The notes under the pieces are model-generated. The model did no database searches and was not told where the DNA came from. It saw nothing but the letters and a program-made list of their open reading frames with translations. Shown here in pieces: positions 38,076 to 40,732 of a DNA stretch of 40,732 nucleotides (position 1 is the first letter of the stretch; every line of letters starts with the position of its first letter). This stretch comes from Flavobacterium sp. (lineage in GTDB: Bacteria; Bacteroidota; Bacteroidia; Flavobacteriales; Flavobacteriaceae): contig NZ_JAQWTM010000077.1 of the NCBI RefSeq assembly GCF_029242675.1, positions 1 to 40,732 of the forward strand, read 5' to 3'. Both the position numbers and the translations under genes were made by a program.

Positions 38076-38410
38076 AAGTTTTATTTAGCAACTATTTGTA
38101 ATTTGAATAACCACATTGTATGCAGTTTTTCACGGTGGTCTAATATAGTTATTAAAAATATAACGAGTGGGTACCTTTATTTATTTGTTGCGATGAATGG
38201 GTTTGATTGTATTACTATCGATAGGATTTGTGATAATGGAATAAAAAATTATTGTTGCAATCATGCAATTTTATGTTGGTTCAATGCCTGTGACTTGTAT
38301 TATAAAAGAGAAACAATATATAAAAAGTTGCATGCTCATCATGTTATTATTTGGCAAATGAAGTTTCTTTGATGGAATTGTAAATTGATTCGAGCTGGAA
38401 TTTGGGTACA

Positions 38411-38442
38411 AAAAAACCGCTAATCTTGCGAAAAGCGGTTTG
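38411..38442 (-). terminator. Intrinsic terminator downstream of RNase E/G gene
   Basis: AAAAAACCGCT-aatcttgcgaa-AAGCGGTTT. Confidence 0.7.
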
Positions 38443-38446
38443 ATGT

Positions 38447-39991
38447 TTAGTCTTTTATAGCATTTCCTTGTTTATCAAAGAAATGATATTCTAAATACGT
38501 GTAAGCGTCACGAGGTATAATTTTCACCCATTTTTTATGTTCAAGAAACCATTTTGAACGTAATGATGGAAAACCTTTGGTAAGGTATGCGGCCACAAAA
38601 GGGTGTACATTAAGTACCACTTTTTTATGGTTTTTTAATACTCCTTCTAGATCAGATATGATTTTGTCGATGATAATTATTGGCGCTTCAATTTCGCCAT
38701 TTACATCGTTTGGATCTTCTTCTCTAGTTTTTATATTTCTTTCGGGTCTTACTCTTTGTCGTGTGATTTGGACTAATCCAAATTTACTAGGAGGTAAGAT
38801 TTTGTGTTTTGCTTTATCGTCGCTCATTTCTTCCCGCAGGAATTCGAACAATGTTTTGCGGTTTTCGGGATTAGACAAGTCGATAAAATCAACTACAATT
38901 ATTCCGCCCATATCTCGTAAACGCAATTGTCTAGCGATTTCAGCAGCGGCAATCATATTGACTTCCATGGCAGTGTCCTCTTGATTGGAGGCTTTATTAG
39001 AACGGTTTCCGCTGTTTACGTCTATAACGTGCAAAGCTTCAGTATGTTCAATAATAAGATAAGCCCCTTTACTCATGGATACTGTTTTTCCAAAAGAAGT
39101 TTTGATTTGTCTCTCAATGTTGTATTTCTCAAAAATAGGCGTATCATTTGACTGATAAAACTTTACAATTGATTGTTTGGATGGTGCAATTTCTTGCAAG
39201 TAATCCTTTGTTTGGTTGTACAACTCTTCATCATCAATTTGAATACTCGTAAAAGTATCATTAAACACGTCTCTAAGGATAGAAGAAGCTCTATTGAGTT
39301 CCCCTAGAACCTTTGACGGATGATGAGCAGTTGGTAATTTTTTACACATTGCAGTCCATCTGCTAAGCAGGTTCTGCAAATCTTTTTCTAATTCGGCTGT
39401 ATTTTTGCCTTCGGCTACTGTACGAACAATAACACCAAATCCTTTTGGTTTGATGGATTGTACAAGTTTTTTGAGTCGGTCTTTTTCTTTACGATCTTCT
39501 ATTTTTTGAGAAATAGAAACCCGATCAGAGAAAGGAACTAAAACAATAAACCTACCGGCAAGAGAAAGCTCAGCGCTAATTCTTGGCCCTTTGGTTGATA
39601 TTGGTTCTTTTACTACTTGTACTAAGATAGATTGATTGGCGTTTATTACCTCGGTAATGGTTCCATCTTTGTCTATCTCTTTTTCAAACTGAAAGTTTTT
39701 TAGGGAGAAATCTTTTATTTTACCTGCGCTTACAAGTTTTATGAATTTCAACTGAGAAGTTAAATTAGGACCTAGATCATGATAGTGTAAAAAGGCATCT
39801 TTTTCGAAGCCTACATTTACAAAAGCAGCGTTAAGTCCAGCAACGGGTTTTCGTATTTTGGCAATAAAAATATCACCTACTTGAAAGTTGCTTTTTTCTT
39901 CTTCCTTGTGTAATTCAATTAGTTTTCCATCTTTTAATAAGGCAAAATCTACGAAATCAGAACTAGATCTAATGATTAATTCTTTATTCAT
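38447..39991 (-). CDS. rng: Ribonuclease E/G family protein
   Basis: 'VGDIFIAKIRKPVAGLNAAFVNVGFEKDAFLHYHDLG', 'GAYLIIEHTEALHVIDVNSGNRS', 'MGGIIVVDFIDLSNPENRK'. Confidence 0.95.
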   Translation of the reverse strand: MNKELIIRSSSDFVDFALLKDGKLIELHKEEEKSNFQVGDIFIAKIRKPVAGLNAAFVNVGFEKDAFLHYHDLGPNLTSQLKFIKLVSAGKIKDFSLKNFQFEKEIDKDGTITEVINANQSILVQVVKEPISTKGPRISAELSLAGRFIVLVPFSDRVSISQKIEDRKEKDRLKKLVQSIKPKGFGVIVRTVAEGKNTAELEKDLQNLLSRWTAMCKKLPTAHHPSKVLGELNRASSILRDVFNDTFTSIQIDDEELYNQTKDYLQEIAPSKQSIVKFYQSNDTPIFEKYNIERQIKTSFGKTVSMSKGAYLIIEHTEALHVIDVNSGNRSNKASNQEDTAMEVNMIAAAEIARQLRLRDMGGIIVVDFIDLSNPENRKTLFEFLREEMSDDKAKHKILPPSKFGLVQITRQRVRPERNIKTREEDPNDVNGEIEAPIIIIDKIISDLEGVLKNHKKVVLNVHPFVAAYLTKGFPSLRSKWFLEHKKWVKIIPRDAYTYLEYHFFDKQGNAIKD

Positions 39992-40196
39992 TTGTAAATT
40001 TTTATCCGAACTTTTTGGCGTTGGGCTTTAGGCCACAAGCTAATTGTAGGGATGGATTAAACAATAATTTAACAGGCATTGTACCCGGGGAAAACTAGCT
40101 GGCAGTTTTGTAAAAGTAATGATCAGCGGGCTGAATACTACTAACGGCTGACTGTGTGCTAATTTTCAATTTCAATGAACGTTTACGTTTAAAAAG

Positions 40197-40226
40197 AAAA
40201 AAGTAGTTAAAAACTACTTTTTCTTT
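40197..40226. terminator. Intrinsic terminator overlapping the end of the 30-aa basic ORF
   Basis: AAAAAAGTAGTT-AAA-AACTACTTTTT; the inverted repeat includes the CTA (TAG stop on minus). Confidence 0.7.
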
Positions 40227-40306
40227 TTGTGACGGTTAGCTCTCGCTCTTTTTTTTCTTTTGTGCGTAGCTACCTTATGTCTCTTTCTTTTTTTACCACT
40301 TGGCAT
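40214..40306 (-). CDS. 30-aa highly basic protein, probable AURKAIP1/COX24-type (bS22/mS38-like) small ribosomal subunit protein
   Basis: Read by eye on minus strand: MPSGKKRKRHKVATHKRKKRARANRHKKKK*; absent from the ORF track because of length. Confidence 0.8.
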   Translation of the reverse strand: MPSGKKRKRHKVATHKRKKRARANRHKKKK

Positions 40307-40334
40307 AATCGTTTAGATTTTATGATTAATAATA

Positions 40335-40625
40335 TTATTTTGCTTCGTTATTTGTTTTTACTCCTTCTACAAAAACTTTTGCAGGTTTAAATGCAGGAAT
40401 GTTGTGTGCAGGTATTTTGATAGTTGTATTTTTAGAAATATTTCTACCTGTTTTTTCAGCTCTTGTTTTCACGATGAAACTTCCAAAACCTCTTAAATAT
40501 ACATTGTCTCCAGTCTCTAATGAATTTTTAACTTCATTCATAAAAGTCTCTACTGTTGCTTGAACATCACCCTTTTCAAGACCTAATTTTTCTGAAATTT
40601 TTGCTACGATATCTGCTTTCGTCAT
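40335..40625 (-). CDS. HU/IHF family DNA-binding protein
   Basis: 'MTKADIVAKISEKLGLEKGDVQATVETFMNEVKNSLETGDNVYLRGFGSFIVKTRAEKTGRNISKNTTIKIPAHNIPAFKPAK'. Confidence 0.96.
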   Translation of the reverse strand: MTKADIVAKISEKLGLEKGDVQATVETFMNEVKNSLETGDNVYLRGFGSFIVKTRAEKTGRNISKNTTIKIPAHNIPAFKPAKVFVEGVKTNNEAK

Positions 40626-40668
40626 TTTCTTCCTTATTTATTATATTGTAATAATTTTTTTGAGTTTG

Positions 40669-40700
40669 CAAATATAGGAATTTAAAAAACAATTATTCAA
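40669..40700 (-). promoter_or_regulatory. Bacteroidota-type promoter for the HU gene
   Basis: Minus strand TTG (40700-40698) - N21 - TATATTTG (40676-40669), exact TAnnTTTG consensus with standard spacing. Confidence 0.75.
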
Positions 40701-40732
40701 GCTAATTCATTAAATTTTAATCACATAAACTT

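Noticed and set aside
38103-38372. Plus-strand 89-aa ORF MNNHIVCSFSRW...
   Set aside because: AT-rich intergenic region, unusual composition, no recognisable family; too weak to call.
38577-39151. Plus-strand ORFs opposite rng
   Set aside because: Antisense to a strong RNase E/G CDS.

Overview
This window reads as a chromosomal segment of a Flavobacterium-like Bacteroidota (AT-rich, TAnnTTTG-type promoters, type IX secretion sorting domains). I see no phage, CRISPR array, tRNA or rRNA. Contents in order: the 3' part of a repetitive type B T9SS adhesin with its PorP/SprF and OmpA partners; a glycosyltransferase; a large outer-membrane barrel protein; aspartokinase, GNAT and fructose-1,6-bisphosphatase; TerB-like, HupE/UreJ, dCMP deaminase and S41 protease genes; MarC and DUF3109; class I ribonucleotide reductase nrdB-nrdA; a possible thiol/peroxide-defence cluster (52-aa Cys-containing ORF, AhpD-like, thioredoxin, OsmC, YHS) near an AraC regulator; dgt; an M36 protease; DUF3078; dxs; a TonB-like protein; tadA; an ion channel; RNase E/G; a 30-aa basic ORF resembling bS22/mS38; and HU. 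The most interesting signal is a family of four intergenic ~75-105 nt elements (two near nrdA, two upstream of the thiol cluster). They share conserved flanks around a variable self-complementary core. In a putative outer stem, the variable position is A, T, C or G in the four copies and is matched each time by its complement. Two of the cores carry a REP-like CTGAGCTTGTCGAAG palindrome. Other leads are a consensus DnaA box upstream of nrdB, small ORFs missing from the supplied track, and a hairpin with two alternative pairings. All family assignments come from reading motifs by eye; no database search was run.
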